DNA of 25,442 nucleotides from Plantago elongata (Eukaryota > Streptophyta > Magnoliopsida > Lamiales > Plantaginaceae): positions 1 to 25,442 of the forward strand of contig JAYMSP010002231.1 of the NCBI GenBank assembly GCA_036897095.1. The letters are read 5' to 3'. Positions within the stretch are counted from its first letter, which is position 1, and each line of letters begins with the position of its first letter. Shown here piece by piece: positions 1 through 9,886 of this stretch. The notes beneath the pieces were generated by a model. It saw nothing but the letters and a program-made list of their open reading frames with translations, had not been told where the DNA came from and did not search any database. The position numbers and the translations under genes are program-made.

Positions 1-317
1 ACCAAGTATTCCGGTAAGTTTCTCGCTCGAATGTCGATTAAATTCGAATAGCGAACGGGAAATTAATTAAATATTATTCGCGGCCGTACCGCCTCGACCC
101 TGCCTCGACTACCGTTATACTGCCCGTCGCTCGATGCTCGTTCGGTCAGTATCACGTTATCCCTGTTATTTATCGCTAATTAGCCTTAATTATCGTATTT
201 TAGTATTAATTAATGGTTAGTGTCGTTAGCTATTGCAATTGCCAGTTATTAGCAATTATTATCATTTAATGGGAAAATTTAAATTATATAGTTGGTCTGT
301 TATATTAAATGCTGTAG

Positions 318-647
318 TGTCGACTGACCGTCGACAGTAGAATAATTACCACTGGCTGCGGACCGTTGAATTAGACTGTCTACAGTTGAATTGTGGATAG
401 ACGTCGACTTGCCATCGACTAGGAAATTATATTGTTGGCTTGTGTAGACGTCGACTTGCCGTCGACTAGGGAACCGGAATATAATAATACTGTTGGATGG
501 TACTACCCTGTTAGAACAGATACTGGTTAAATACTGTTAGAAGTTGGGATATTACTGGGACAGACTTGTCGTCTGTAGTCTGAACTTATCCATTTGGAGT
601 CCTGTACCGGATATAGGTTATTATACGAAGACAGACTTGCCGTCTGT
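318..647. repeat. Series of five short hairpins with 5-nt loops
   Basis: Five small inverted repeats share one design, a 6-7-bp stem and a 5-nt loop: 318-336 (TGTCGAC, loop TGACC), 403-419 (GTCGAC/ATCGAC, one mismatch, loop TTGCC), 450-466 (GTCGAC, loop TTGCC), 560-576 (ACAGAC, loop TTGTC) and 631-647 (ACAGAC, loop TTGCC). Stem sequence differs between groups while pairing and loop are kept. They lie within the gypsy-like LTR. Confidence 0.75.
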
Positions 648-1605
648 TGTTGTGGTTATCTGTTGGGAATAAAATACCGCATATAATGTTAGGAAGAAAA
701 ATAAAATGTCATATTGCCAATTTTAACGGAAATAGGTAATTTTATGACTTGTTTAGAGTTTAAAGGTCGAATTGCTAAATGGTATCGTTTAAGTTTAAAC
801 GTCGAATATGCAACTAAAATGTCATAATAATTGGGAAACTTGGATGCCTAATCCGTACGTCATAGGATAAAGACGTCGTCAGAAAATATAGGAAAGTGTC
901 GGGAGTCATTTAAGTTATTTTATTTGGGAATTGAGTAGTATTATTTATCTGTTTATCAGGAACCTCGGAGTATCCTGACGCACCAGATACATACGGTGAG
1001 TGATAACTGGCTTTCGACATCAGGCCCTGGGAAAGATAAAGTGCCCCCTTTCATCGCCTTTCAATTCCTGCATCTATTCCGTTGCTACTGTTCATTCCTC
1101 GCATATTCATACATGTACCTGTTTACCTGCCTGACTGTCTAACCCTGACTGCGACTACTCGACGACGATAGATTGACTACGACTCGATTACTGTTCGCGA
1201 TTTCTAACTGCATAACTGTAGACAACCTGTATTAGGAAACCGTACCTGTATTGACTCAACACTTTAAAATCTTAGCTACTGATTTATACTGTACACTGAG
1301 GCCGTTTTATTGATCCCAGTTACCGACCCTGACTCTGTTGACTAATCATGTTCACTAATACTGTTACTGATCCCTTATACTGATCCTGTTTACTGATACT
1401 GCTACTGAACCTGCATATTACTCCTGTTACTGATCTTCATGCACTGCATTGCACGAAAACTGTTTTCCTGAAAAGGCAACCACACACCGTTTTCTGAAAA
1501 TTTGGGAAACCGTTCTGGTCGACATTGTCGACATACTGTTACTATAAAGCGTTCTGCAGTGCTATTATTTGGGCTCCTGTTACTGTTCGGACTATTCAAC
1601 GGTCC

Positions 1606-1820
1606 TATATCCGAGTTGCGATGGGTAGTGCCCATCATTCTATGCAGCACCGGCGAGGTCACTCCTCCCCTCTTGTTATATCCGGGTTGTGGTGGGTCGT
1701 GCCCATCACACTATGCAACATCAGTGAGGTCACTACTCTATCTTCTTGTTATATCCGGGTTACGATGGGTCGTGCCCATCACACTATATAACACTGACGA
1801 GATCACTACTCACATTCCTG
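1606..1820 (+). repeat. Three tandem copies of a 71-73-bp unit
   Basis: Copies begin TATATCCGRG at 1606, 1677 and 1750. Each holds a small hairpin ATGGG-N5-CCCAT followed by a GAGGTCACTACT-like motif. The copies have diverged by several substitutions and small length changes. This is part of the gypsy-like LTR and not coding. Confidence 0.8.
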
Positions 1821-1835
1821 TTGTTTGACCGATAT

Positions 1836-1935
1836 CTGATCTGTCCGGATTGTATGGGTCGCACGCCCCAATCCGATGATTGACTGATACCTGATCTGTC
1901 CGGATTGTATGGGTCGCATGCCCCAATCCAATAAT
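1836..1935 (+). repeat. Two tandem copies of a 55-bp unit
   Basis: CTGATCTGTCCGGATTG occurs at 1836 and 1891, each followed by TGGGTCGCAYGCCCCA, which can itself fold back (GGG/CCC). The array directly follows the 71-73-bp array and shares its GGGTCG core, so both may derive from one ancestral motif. Confidence 0.75.
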
Positions 1936-2336
1936 TTGATCCTGCCTGCCTGTTAACGATTTCCCCATTTTTGAAAATTCACTTGAAATGCTTGTGGTGG
2001 TTTGCTGTACTGTTGCATTCATATTCATGCATGCTTGATTATCCTCACTGAGTCCATGTGACTGACACTCTCCTTGTCCAATAATCCCGCTTTCCCAGAT
2101 TTTGAGCACGAAGAGAGGACCAGGTAGCTAGGCAGACACCCGGTCTCAGACTGATTTCGGCTGCTGATTTATTAGTATTATTGTGTGTTCCTGTTTCAAA
2201 TTATTCAGTACATTTGGGTATTGTAACGGATAATATTTTGATATTAATGTATTTGGAATGTTCTGCACAACCCTTGACGTCCGGACCAGATCTGGGGCGC
2301 TACACAGATACTATTCAAACGACTATCAAATTCATC

Positions 2337-2344
2337 CATAAATA
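2337..2344 (+). promoter_or_regulatory. Degenerate LTR TATA box
   Basis: CATAAATA stands where the LTR at 24021-24014 (minus) has TATAAATA, both followed by TCACCACTTAGAAGCT. It is the likely core promoter of the LTR, with one substitution. Transcription start is inferred, not seen. Confidence 0.5.
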
Positions 2345-3008
2345 TCACCACTTAGAAGCTAAGAAATACACACACGCATTCGAACTACAATCACAAGCAA
2401 ATTATTCTCTCAAGCATTCTTACTACCATTCTCCAAGCTATCTATTGCGACTAACAAACTCGAGAATTTAATAGTAGTTCTAAGTTTCCTGATCCTTCAA
2501 CAAGTGTTGTAATTTGTGAAATAGTTGAATTAGCGGATAACTATCTGAGATACATTCTCCTGAACAAATCTCACAAACTTGGGTCAATAAAGAACATGCT
2601 ACCATACACATAACAAGTAAATTAAGTAGTCTTGATTCTCCAAGCATTCTGGATATAACTGAAAAGTTATAAAGAGAAGCTTAACTGACAAACAACATAA
2701 CCAAACACCATTCAGGCGTGGTACAGGAAGTAATTGATTTGAGAAATCAAGGAATAGCTCAAAGGTTATATTGAGTACAAGAAGTACTTGGCTCTAGGAG
2801 CTAAGGAACAAGTCAGGGGGAACATTTGATTGGGAACCATTTGTTATAGGAATCTTAGAATAGGATAAATTATAAGGAGAAATCAATTATCTCTTCTAGT
2901 GGATTCTAGGTCTCTGAAGGTCGAGTGGATTAGTTGGAGGATTGCCCCACCTCCAGATACCACTATACTTGTTGTATCTTTTATTTTTTTGTATTTACAT
3001 TTTAGCAA

Positions 3009-3056
<48 letters not shown>
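3009..3056 (+). repeat. Compound microsatellite (CT)12(CA)12
   Basis: An uninterrupted (CT)12 followed by (CA)12 lies in the A LTR. The two other LTRs have only the CA part on the same sense strand, seen as GT/TG runs at about 8240-8254 and 23519-23535, so the CT tract was probably gained in this copy. Confidence 0.95.
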
Positions 3057-3124
3057 TTTACTATTGCAAAGCACAAACTCATTTATATATCTCATAAAGA
3101 CTTCCACTCTCTGACTATAAGTAT

Positions 3125-3144
3125 CAGATACCCTCAAGTATCTG
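3125..3144. repeat. LTR hairpin CAGATAC/GTATCTG
   Basis: A perfect 7-bp stem with a 6-nt loop. The 3' LTR of the compound element keeps both arms near 8153-8172 with a different loop; in the 5' LTR one arm is mutated. Confidence 0.7.
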
Positions 3145-3172
3145 AGAAATCGTGTTCATCGATAAAAGTTTG

Positions 3173-3207
3173 AAAAGACTATTCATCCCACTCCCCTCTA
3201 GTCTTTT
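3173..3207. repeat. Hairpin near the LTR 3' end with a pyrimidine-rich loop
   Basis: AAAAGACTA and TAGTCTTTT form a perfect 9-bp stem around a C-rich loop, 24 bp before the LTR end. The same structure is found in the other LTRs, where the loop reads as a G-rich tract on the plus strand. Confidence 0.75.
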
Positions 3208-3233
3208 CCTTTGCCATTATTTGGACCAACAAG

Positions 3234-3245
3234 TGGTATTAGTGC
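3234..3245 (+). other. Primer-binding site of element A
   Basis: TGGTATTAGTGC follows the LTR end by two bases (AG) and resembles the plant initiator tRNA-Met site TGGTATCAGAGC with two mismatches. The compound element has TGGTATCAGGGC at the same place. Minus-strand DNA synthesis would have started here. Confidence 0.85.
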
Positions 3246-3332
3246 AGGATGTTCCCAAGCCTTCTGCATTGTACCTCGATCAGTGATGAGATGGTCTGAG
3301 GACGTTTTAATTTGTGTGTTAAGTGTGCATGT

Positions 3333-4588
3333 ATGTCTCTGAATGATGCATCTTGAAACAATCAGTGATGAGATGATCTATGCCATTAAGGAAGGACCAA
3401 TCAAAATCAGACAGTTCAAACAAGTGATTGGAGTATCCGACAATCGGAGAAATACTTATGCTGAAGGTAGTGACACTTCTATTAGTGATAGTGGTCGTGT
3501 TGTTGCTGGACAAGTTGAGTATGAAGACAAACTTAGTAAACTCTGGACATCGAAAGATGCCAAGAGACACAGGTTGGATGGTTAAGCTCGTAACATCATC
3601 ACTCGATCGACACCTAAGCATATACAGTGCAAACTGTGGTGTGCAAAAATGGCAAAAGTTTCCTGGAAATTGATTGAAGAAATCTGTGCCGAAACAGAGA
3701 ATATCAACGAGAACAAGTTCCAAAACTACAAACAAGGTCCCACCAAAACTCTTGAAGAACTTGAATTTCGGTTTACTACTCTCATGAGTGATATGTCTTC
3801 ACTTGGAGAAAGTGACATGTATTCAAATTCTGAGAAGGTGAAAACCATTGTCAGAAGTTTGAACTAAAGTTTGGAACATACCTAATATTTCTACTTCAAT
3901 CAGGCAATGCCCCAAATCACTCCAGTGGAACTCTTTTCACATTTAGCCACTATGAACTATGAGACAACTCAACGAGGATTGGCTGCAGCTGAAAAGTTGT
4001 AGAGTGTCTAGTTACCCAAGGTAATTCTGAAAAGAAGATTACCAAGGAAGTGACTGGAGAAAATGCTCTTGATGTGCGTCACATGAAGAAATATTTTAGT
4101 CAGGGATAGAAAAGAGAAAAAAAAAGAGAAGCTAAAAAAGCATCTCGGTCCAAACTACCATCAGTACAAGAACATTTCAAATGAACAACTCTTTGAGCAA
4201 TCCTGCTCAAAAAGCTGTTAGTACTGAAGTTGCTGATATTCAAAATGACATCTGCTTCTATTGTCGAAAACCCGATCACTTCAAACGTGATTGTCTTACT
4301 TTTAACAAGCTTAAGACATGTGACAAAAATGAGAGAAAAACTTTCAAAAGAACTCAGAGGGCATTGCCATCACCAGAATTGTGTGGGATTACTCATGATG
4401 TAATCGACTTTGTCCTGAAGAAGAATGATATGTGTGGAGTTTTTGAGCTTGTAGGTCCCGACATCTCCAACGTTGAAGAATGCCTTATGGATGATGAGGT
4501 AATAAACACATCACAATTCTTGTACTACAAAAGTGATGATGACGACATTAAGAATTTGAAATTGGTCATGAGTGAACTTGAGCGATAA
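3333..4588 (+). pseudogene. gag: Element A gag (capsid and nucleocapsid), broken
   Basis: Gag forms the cytoplasmic particle that packages element RNA. The ATG at 3333 matches the B gag start at 23214 (minus), but about 60 nt after codon 5 are deleted at a GATGC microhomology, shifting frame. The open segment 3343-3867 carries a stop at 3583-3585 and the copia gag core (LEELEFRFTTLMSDM, residues about 130-145). About 24 nt (eight codons) present in gag C are missing near 3715. The region to 4180 is frameshifted. The last piece, from 4181, holds an intact zinc knuckle CX2CX4HX4C at 4253-4294 that would bind RNA, then an acidic, Asp-rich stretch. Family identity is clear from comparison with the two minus-strand gag copies. 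Confidence 0.85.
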
Positions 4589-5710
4589 GAGAGAGAATTT
4601 TTAGTTGCTGAGTCAAAAACCAAGATTCTGGAAGAATGCAAAGAAACTTTTGAAAAAGATATTTCTAATTTTACCAATGTATCTATGATAAAGGACACTG
4701 AAATAGCATCTCTGGTCTCAGGTATCAAAGAATGAAATTCTCATGAGCTAGCCTTGAATGAGCTAAATAAGAAGTTGAAGAAACTTCTTTCTGAAAATGA
4801 TGAACTCAGAAAAGAAAGAGGTTTCTTTCAAATCATTTGTCAACGCTAGTGTCACTCTCACGGAGGTTCAATATTATTTGAAAGACCCTTCTGAGAAAGG
4901 AGGACTTGGATTTGACTCCCAAGTAATTCCATTCCTCTGAAGAAAGAGTGATGGAAGGTTGACCTTTGTAAAAAGTCAACATAAAGGTTCCAAAGAAACT
5001 TATAGCATTGGTCAGAAAGCTAAGGTTCTTCACAAAGGTAAAGCAGTTGCGACTAAACCTTTGAAGGAGCAACAAGTCCCAAAGAAACATGTGGAAAAGG
5101 TTTCTGAAAAGAAACATGATCCTATAACTAGTGATCATCCACAATATTGTATCACTAGGAAGGGAAGCATCGCTGGTGTTGGTGTATTTCTCGCTGTACC
5201 ATTCTATGGTTGATGCAGAAACTAGTGAGGCTGCTGAAAATCGTGTTCATAAATCCAATGGTTCTCGAAATGATATATCGTGCTATTGGAAAAGTCCTAA
5301 TTCAACAATATAAGGAAGGACATGAACGATGGTGGAAAACTAGAATTTCTTATAGCAATTATCAGAAGTGGAAGCAATCCCAAGCCACTGAAAATATGAA
5401 TTCCAGGGCTAGAAGAAACATGGCCAGGAAGATTGAGCTTGCTCAAAAACAAACTCAGAAACCTCACAAGTCTCTGAAGCCACCACGAGGAACACCAAGG
5501 AACACTCTAAGAAGGAAGATTGATCTGAAATTCAATGATTCTAGAATTCCTCCTTATATTCCAAGTAGACAAAAACCTACTCCTAAGAGATTCATTCAGA
5601 AATGGATTTCCATAGGAAGAGTGTTTAGTCTGAGTGGTTTTTGTTTCTTAAGCACGAACCTAACTCCTGTTTCCTGTTTTGTGCAGAACGAGTCATGGAC
5701 TAAGTCTTAA
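4589..5710 (+). pseudogene. Element A gag-protease linker, broken
   Basis: Between the zinc knuckle and the protease lies a long low-complexity region in several frames. About 4589-4840 is rich in Glu, Lys and Leu and looks coiled-coil-forming. About 4959-5213 is Lys/Thr/His-rich, and 5210-5710 is strongly basic (Arg, Lys, Gln), ending just before the protease. The minus-strand copy has the matching coiled-coil segment at 20379-20182, so this belonged to the polyprotein and is not a separate gene. No catalytic motif is visible. Such basic linkers may aid RNA binding; that role is inference. Confidence 0.65.
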
Positions 5711-5960
5711 TGACTATCTGATAGTGGTTGTAGGAAGCATATGACAAGAGACGAACCAATAGTTGATTACAGAGTATGTAATACTGGACCAAATATCAGG
5801 TTTGCTGGAGGAGAATTAAATCTTTCTATAGGATTTGGCAACGTCAAATTGGGATCCCTTGCGATCTCTGACGTATTACATGTTAAAAGTTTGAAATATA
5901 ATCGTCTAAGCATGAGCCAGTTTGCATATAGGAGATATTTGGTGAAAATAAAATCGTAAT
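5711..5960 (+). pseudogene. Element A aspartic protease, broken
   Basis: The polyprotein-cutting retropepsin is recognisable by the active-site triplet DSG (codons 5720-5728) in the context DSGCRKHM, followed by IGFGNVKLGSLAISDVLHV and LKYNRLSMSQF, the usual copia protease end (GLKHNLLSISQ type). A TGA at 5711-5713, just upstream, breaks the link to gag, and the reading frame ends at 5957-5959. The minus-strand copy at 19220-18894 matches closely and keeps the same active site. Confidence 0.85.
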
Positions 5961-6059
5961 TATGCGAATTGATTGACAATTAGTCAAAGCAGACAGTCTT
6001 GGTTCCTAGACGGAACGGAAGTCTATATGTCGTTGATTGGACATCTGCCACAACTGAAG

Positions 6060-7008
6060 AAAGTCTCATGGTGAGTCAATCAGGTCACACTGAAGAGCAC
6101 TGGTTATGGTAGAAGAGAATGAGTCACTTAAATTTCAAAACTCTAAACAAACATGCCAAGAAAGAGTTATGGTTGGATTACCTAAAATAACATTCAGAAA
6201 GGACGATGTCTACTATGCTTGTCAATTGGGGAAATAATCCAAAACCTCTTACAAGTCCAAAACCAGACATTCATGTGTTAGACCACTTCAACTATTACAC
6301 ATGGATCTTTTTTAATCATCTGTAACTAGTTATGTAGGCAAGAAGTATGGTCTAGTTGTTGTAGATGACTTCTCTAGGTTTACCTGGGTTGTCTTTCTAA
6401 AACAAAATTTTGTTATAGGTTGGAGCAAACTTGCTGAACAAGCTTGAAGTCATGAAAAATGATAAAGTATCTGCAATCAGAACAGACCATGGTACTGAAT
6501 TTGTCAATCAGTATATCAAAGAGTTTTCTACCTGCAAAGGTATACAACATCAACTAACTTCAGTAAGGACACCACAACAAAATGGTGTTGTTGTAAGGAA
6601 GAATAGAACCCTTAAAGAAGCTGCAAGGATTATGCTACTTGACACTGACATAAGTGAGATTTATTGGGTTGAAGCTGTAAACACAGCATGCTAACTTAGA
6701 ACAGATGTTTGACAAACAAGCACCATGACAAAACTCCTTATGAGCTTTTGGTTGGTAGACCCCCTAATATCAATCATTTGAGGGTGTTTGGTTGTAGATG
6801 TTTTGTTCATAACAATGGAAAAGAATACTTGAGAACATTTCAACTAAAGGTAGACTTAGGTGTATTTCATGGTTATTCTGTGAATAGCAAAGCCCACAGA
6901 GTATACAACAACAATACAAAGAAAATTGAAGAATCAGTTCATGTGGTATTCTATGAAAGAAGCAAGAAAATACCCCATGAAGAAGAAGTCTCAGATAGAT
7001 TCAAATAA
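6060..7008 (+). pseudogene. Element A integrase, broken, catalytic Glu lost
   Basis: Integrase inserts the cDNA into the nuclear genome. The N-terminal HHCC finger is recognisable near 6100-6225 (RMSHLNF context) but damaged: the first His codon reads TAG and the first Cys of CX2C is Tyr. The core has Asp at 6304-6306 (HMDLF) and at 6485-6487 (RTDHGTEF). The third catalytic residue, 35 residues on, reads Val (GTA, 6593-6595) in PQQNGVVVRKNRTL, where the family has Glu. The C-terminal part, with YELLVGRPPNINHLRVFGC, is at 6709-7008. Stops separate the pieces. Catalysis would be impossible even if the frame were open. Confidence 0.88.
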
Positions 7009-7016
7009 CTTATAGT

Positions 7017-7413
7017 TAAGGATTTTGAAGAAGAACCCTCGGAAAGGAGAAACTCTGTCATTAATATTGAGGATGAGTTTGACGAAGAAAAGCATGATGT
7101 GCTTAGTAAAAACCAGATTACTCATAAACATGAGGAAGAATTTCCTATGAGGATTCTAGAAATGGAAACTGAGAATATTCATCGTAAAGACCTTTCTGGG
7201 AATAACCTTTCTAAAAGTCGTAGTCCAGAAATCTCTCACGTTGAACAAGTGCCTGATATTTACCGCACTTCTAGTGTAGAAAATATCACTGATACTGAAG
7301 AAGTATCAAGTCATAATCGTAGTGATTCACATTCAGATCAAGTAGATAGTGACCCTACGAGTTCAAAACCAATTATGAAATGGATTAGAGAGATCATCAT
7401 GCAAAGGATGTGA
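7017..7413 (+). pseudogene. Element A acidic linker between integrase and RT
   Basis: An open segment rich in Glu, Ser and Asp joins integrase to RT, with the sense and composition usual for the copia inter-domain linker. It ends in KWIRE, the start of the conserved WIRDHP-type entry to RT, where a 1-nt frameshift moves the sequence to the frame of the next segment. The minus-strand copy has the same linker at about 17900-17490. No enzymatic motif. Confidence 0.7.
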
Positions 7414-8062
7414 TTGGTCCAATAGATCAAGGTGTTAGATCTAGGAGAGCAATAGCTAAAAATGCAAATTCTCTCTTTGGATGTTTTACCTCAAACATTG
7501 AACATAAAACTATTGAAGATGGATTAAAGGATCAAGACTGGATCTCTTCAATGCAAGAAGAGTTGGATCAATTTGAGAGAAACAAGGTCTGGAAAATAGT
7601 TCCATTTGTAGAAGGAATATCTGTGATTAGAACTAAGTGGATTTTCAAAACAAGATAAATGAGTCTGGGGAAATAGCTAGAAACAAAGCTAGGTTGGTTG
7701 CCAAGGGATTTACCCAGACTGAAGATTTAGATTTTGATGTGTCATATGCACGTGTTGCAAGATTATATACAATAAGACTATTTCTAGCCTTTGCACCTCA
7801 TAATGACTTTAAAGTTTACAAAATGGATGTCAAGAGTGCATTTCTAAATGGTGAACTTGCTGAGAAAGTCTATGTTGAACAACCACCAAGCTTTGAAGTT
7901 TTCTTAGAAAGTAGGATGGTCTATAAGTTACAAAAATCTCTATATGAACTAAAACAGGCTCCAAGAGCATGTTATGACACTTTGGCCAAATACCTTCTAG
8001 AAAGCGGTTTTAAGAACAGTGAAGTTCATAAAACTTTATTTACCATAAACCATGATGGGAAA
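7410..8062 (+). pseudogene. Element A reverse transcriptase, first half
   Basis: The N-terminal half of the copia RT: ALKDxDW-like entry, then KWIFK, ARLVAKGFTQ and YKMDVKSAFLNG, which holds the first catalytic Asp, followed by LYELKQAPRAC. A frameshift at about 7637-7658 splits it in two. The coding sequence stops being RT at 8062, where the minus-strand LTR begins; the lost continuation is at 25063 in the same frame. The gene was therefore cut by the insertion and not truncated by deletion. Confidence 0.88.
8058..8062. repeat. Left target-site duplication GGAAA
   Basis: GGAAA directly precedes the LTR end TGTTGGTCC. The same five bases follow the other end of the compound element at 25058-25062. 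The uninterrupted RT in the minus-strand copy (ATGGGAAACTACTTTTAG context near 16837) has a single copy, as expected for a retroviral-type insertion. Confidence 0.93.
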
Positions 8063-9467
8063 TGTTGGTCCAGATAAAGGCAAAGGAGAAGACTAAAAGG
8101 GGGGAGGGGGTGGATAGTTTTTTCAAACTTTTATCGATAAACACGATGTTTCAGATACTTGAAGGTATCTGACACTTATAATCAGAGAGTGAAAGTCTTT
8201 ATGCGATAGATAATTGAGTTTGTGCTTTGCAATAGTAAATGTGTGTGTGTGTGTTGTTAAAATGTAAATACAAAAACTAAATAGCACAACAAGTATAGTG
8301 GTATATGGAGGTGGCGTAATCCTCAACCTAATCCACTCGGCCTTTCTGAGACCTAAAATTCACTAGAATAGATAATTGAGTTCACCTTACAATAAATCCT
8401 AGAGATCCCTACAAACAGATGGTTCCCAACCAAATGTTCCCCCTGGGTTTTTCCCTATATCCTCGAGCCAAGTACTTCCTGTACTCAAGATAACCTTGAA
8501 GCTATACCTTGATTTTCCAAATCAAGTACTTCCTGTACTCCACGCCTGACTGGTGTTGGTTATGTTGTTTGTCACGTAAGCTTCTCTTAATAACATTTTA
8601 GTTATGCCAAGAGAGCTTGAAGAATCATGACTACTTAATATACTTGTTCAGTGTATGGTAGCTTGCTCTTTACTGACCCAAATTTGTGAGATTTGTTCAA
8701 GATAATGAATCTCAGATAGTTATCCAACAATTCAAACAAATTACACTACTTGTTGAAGGATCAGGACACTTAGAACTACTAATGAATTCTCGAGCTTGTG
8801 AGTCGCAACAGATAGCTTTGAGAATTGTAGTAAGAATGCTTGAGAGAATACTTGCTTGATTATAGATATGAACATAGTTCGTGTGTGTATTTCTCAGTTT
8901 CTAAGTGGTGATATTTGTAGATGAATTTGATATTCATTTGAATAGTATTTGTTAGACATATTTCAAATGTAGTCCGTTCATATCTTCAAATTAGAACTCG
9001 CATGCGTATATCTCTTTTCAGAGAGTTCTGCAAAAGGATAGTGACATTTCAGTCCAGAAATAAGTGCAGTGTACTATATTTCATCATGTAGTCTCAACGG
9101 ATGCATGTAGCTTTCTGAAATATTACATGTTCCATCTCTCAGAAACTTGTTGGCTAAGAAACATAGTTGTGACTTTGTTTTGTGAACAAAGCACAAGTTT
9201 ATACATAGCTTTCTGGAAGCAACTATCTGAGGAGACTTTCCTCCTTTGTCTTCAGATACCTTTGTGCAAAAGGTCTTCCCCTTTGCTTGGATGGCTCCTT
9301 CTTGGTCTTCTTCGAGCTGAATAAAAATTACAAGGTTTCTAAATACTATCTTACTTGGTGTATTTCTTCTTTACAATGGTCAAGTGACTTATAGTACTAA
9401 ACACCTTTCTTAAAATATGTTAAGTTATTGTGCTGAGTGATCAAAATACTAACATATATTCCTAACA
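8063..9467 (-). repeat. 3' LTR of the compound element
   Basis: A 1,405-bp LTR running (minus) from TGTTAGGAATAT at 9467 to TTGGACCAACA at 8063, directly preceded by a polypurine tract. The TATA-equivalent at 8919-8912 reads TACAAATA. It keeps an LTR block at about 8394-8582 that the 5' LTR lacks, containing an 18-bp direct repeat (8469-8486 and 8523-8540, CAAGTACTTCCTGTACTC). Confidence 0.9.
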
Positions 9468-9482
9468 AATTTCCCCCTTTTT
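9468..9482 (-). other. Polypurine tract
   Basis: AAAAAGGGGGAAATT on the minus strand lies immediately upstream of the 3' LTR start. It is the expected primer for plus-strand DNA synthesis and fixes the LTR as a 3' LTR. Confidence 0.9.
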
Positions 9483-9886
9483 GAATAGACAACAATGACT
9501 ATCACAAAAGTCCTATTACAGACGGGAGAAGTCAAATTCCCAACACTTAATCATTTCAAAATGATATAGCAGTTAAGTTCATATAAGTGCAGAAAGTAAG
9601 ACATCAACCAAATCACAAGGAGTGATCTTTGCTGATAAGTTATTTTGTATTAAAGTATCTGAGAGTATGATCATCAAAATTAATCTTTACAGAATAAAGA
9701 TAACTTACAAGAATATATCAAAAGAATACATCAGCAAAAATGCACAAAACATTACATAAAGAAAATAGAACAATAGTAGAGTCCAAACTCCAAGTGACAT
9801 TTTATATCCTTTGTCTTCAAATCTTCAGAATCTTCAAAACACTTAGGTTGTCAGCAACCATAAGTGCTTCAGTCAGTCCTTATGGG
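9483..9886 (-). other. Noncoding 3' region between extra ORF and PPT
   Basis: AT-rich DNA with no convincing ORF on the minus strand. I see only T-rich stretches and no clear terminator or polyadenylation signal. The open frame on the plus strand here is antisense and has no recognisable domain. Confidence 0.6.

Larger units (their letters stand above)
1..2303 (+). mobile_element. Ty3/gypsy-like LTR, right-hand part
   Basis: This stretch has no convincing coding region and ends in GGGGCGCTACA, a terminus common in plant Ty3/gypsy (chromovirus, Tekay-like) LTRs. Immediately to its right the sequence continues as the middle of a copia LTR; the same copia LTR at 24060-24020 (minus) runs uninterrupted across this point, so the boundary is an insertion breakpoint at about 2303/2304. 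The left end lies outside the window, so a solo LTR cannot be told from the 3' LTR of a full element. The few ORFs here are short, overlap on both strands and have no recognisable domain. Strand is inferred from the LTR-end motif. The family assignment is inference from the terminus, length and repeat-rich, non-coding character. Confidence 0.6.
2304..3231 (+). repeat. 5' LTR of element A, lacking its first part
   Basis: The sequence matches, in reverse complement, the LTRs at 8063-9467 and 23331-24580, and ends in TTGGACCAACA just before the primer-binding site. Comparison with the 3' LTR of the compound element suggests about 500 bp of LTR start is missing, cut by the gypsy-like insertion. 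It still holds the block of about 190 bp that the LTR at 23331-24580 has lost. Confidence 0.85.
2304..8062 (+). mobile_element. Element A, Ty1/copia (Maximus/SIRE-like), left part
   Basis: Element A reads left to right: partial 5' LTR (2304-3231), PBS (3234-3245), gag, protease, integrase and the first half of RT. At 8062 it is interrupted by the compound element on the other strand, and RT resumes in frame at 25063. Its LTR start is removed by the gypsy-like LTR at 2303. Gag and pol carry many stops, frameshifts and deletions, so this is a dead copy. The lineage call rests on the domain order protease-integrase-RT, the long LTR and close resemblance to the more complete minus-strand copy, which has an extra ORF after pol. 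Confidence 0.85.

Noticed and set aside
300..660. Short repeats considered as a CRISPR-like array
   Set aside because: The units are hairpins of 17-19 bp at irregular spacing in eukaryotic retroelement DNA, with no direct-repeat/spacer regularity and no cas genes.
1402..2109. Several short ORFs on both strands in the gypsy-like LTR
   Set aside because: They overlap each other across tandem repeats and have no domain; repeat periodicity explains their openness.
2883..3137. Minus-strand ORF with Cys-Val and Arg-Glu repeats
   Set aside because: It is a translation of the (CT)n(CA)n microsatellite within the LTR.
9170..9240. Heat-shock-element-like motif (TTCTGGAAG) in the LTR
   Set aside because: Only one dimeric half pattern is present, not the trimer needed for a confident call.
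9064..9324. 86-codon plus-strand ORF, also found as a 79-codon version at 24165-24404
   Set aside because: It is antisense in both copies of the same LTR; similarity follows from LTR homology. No domain or codon-bias signal was seen.
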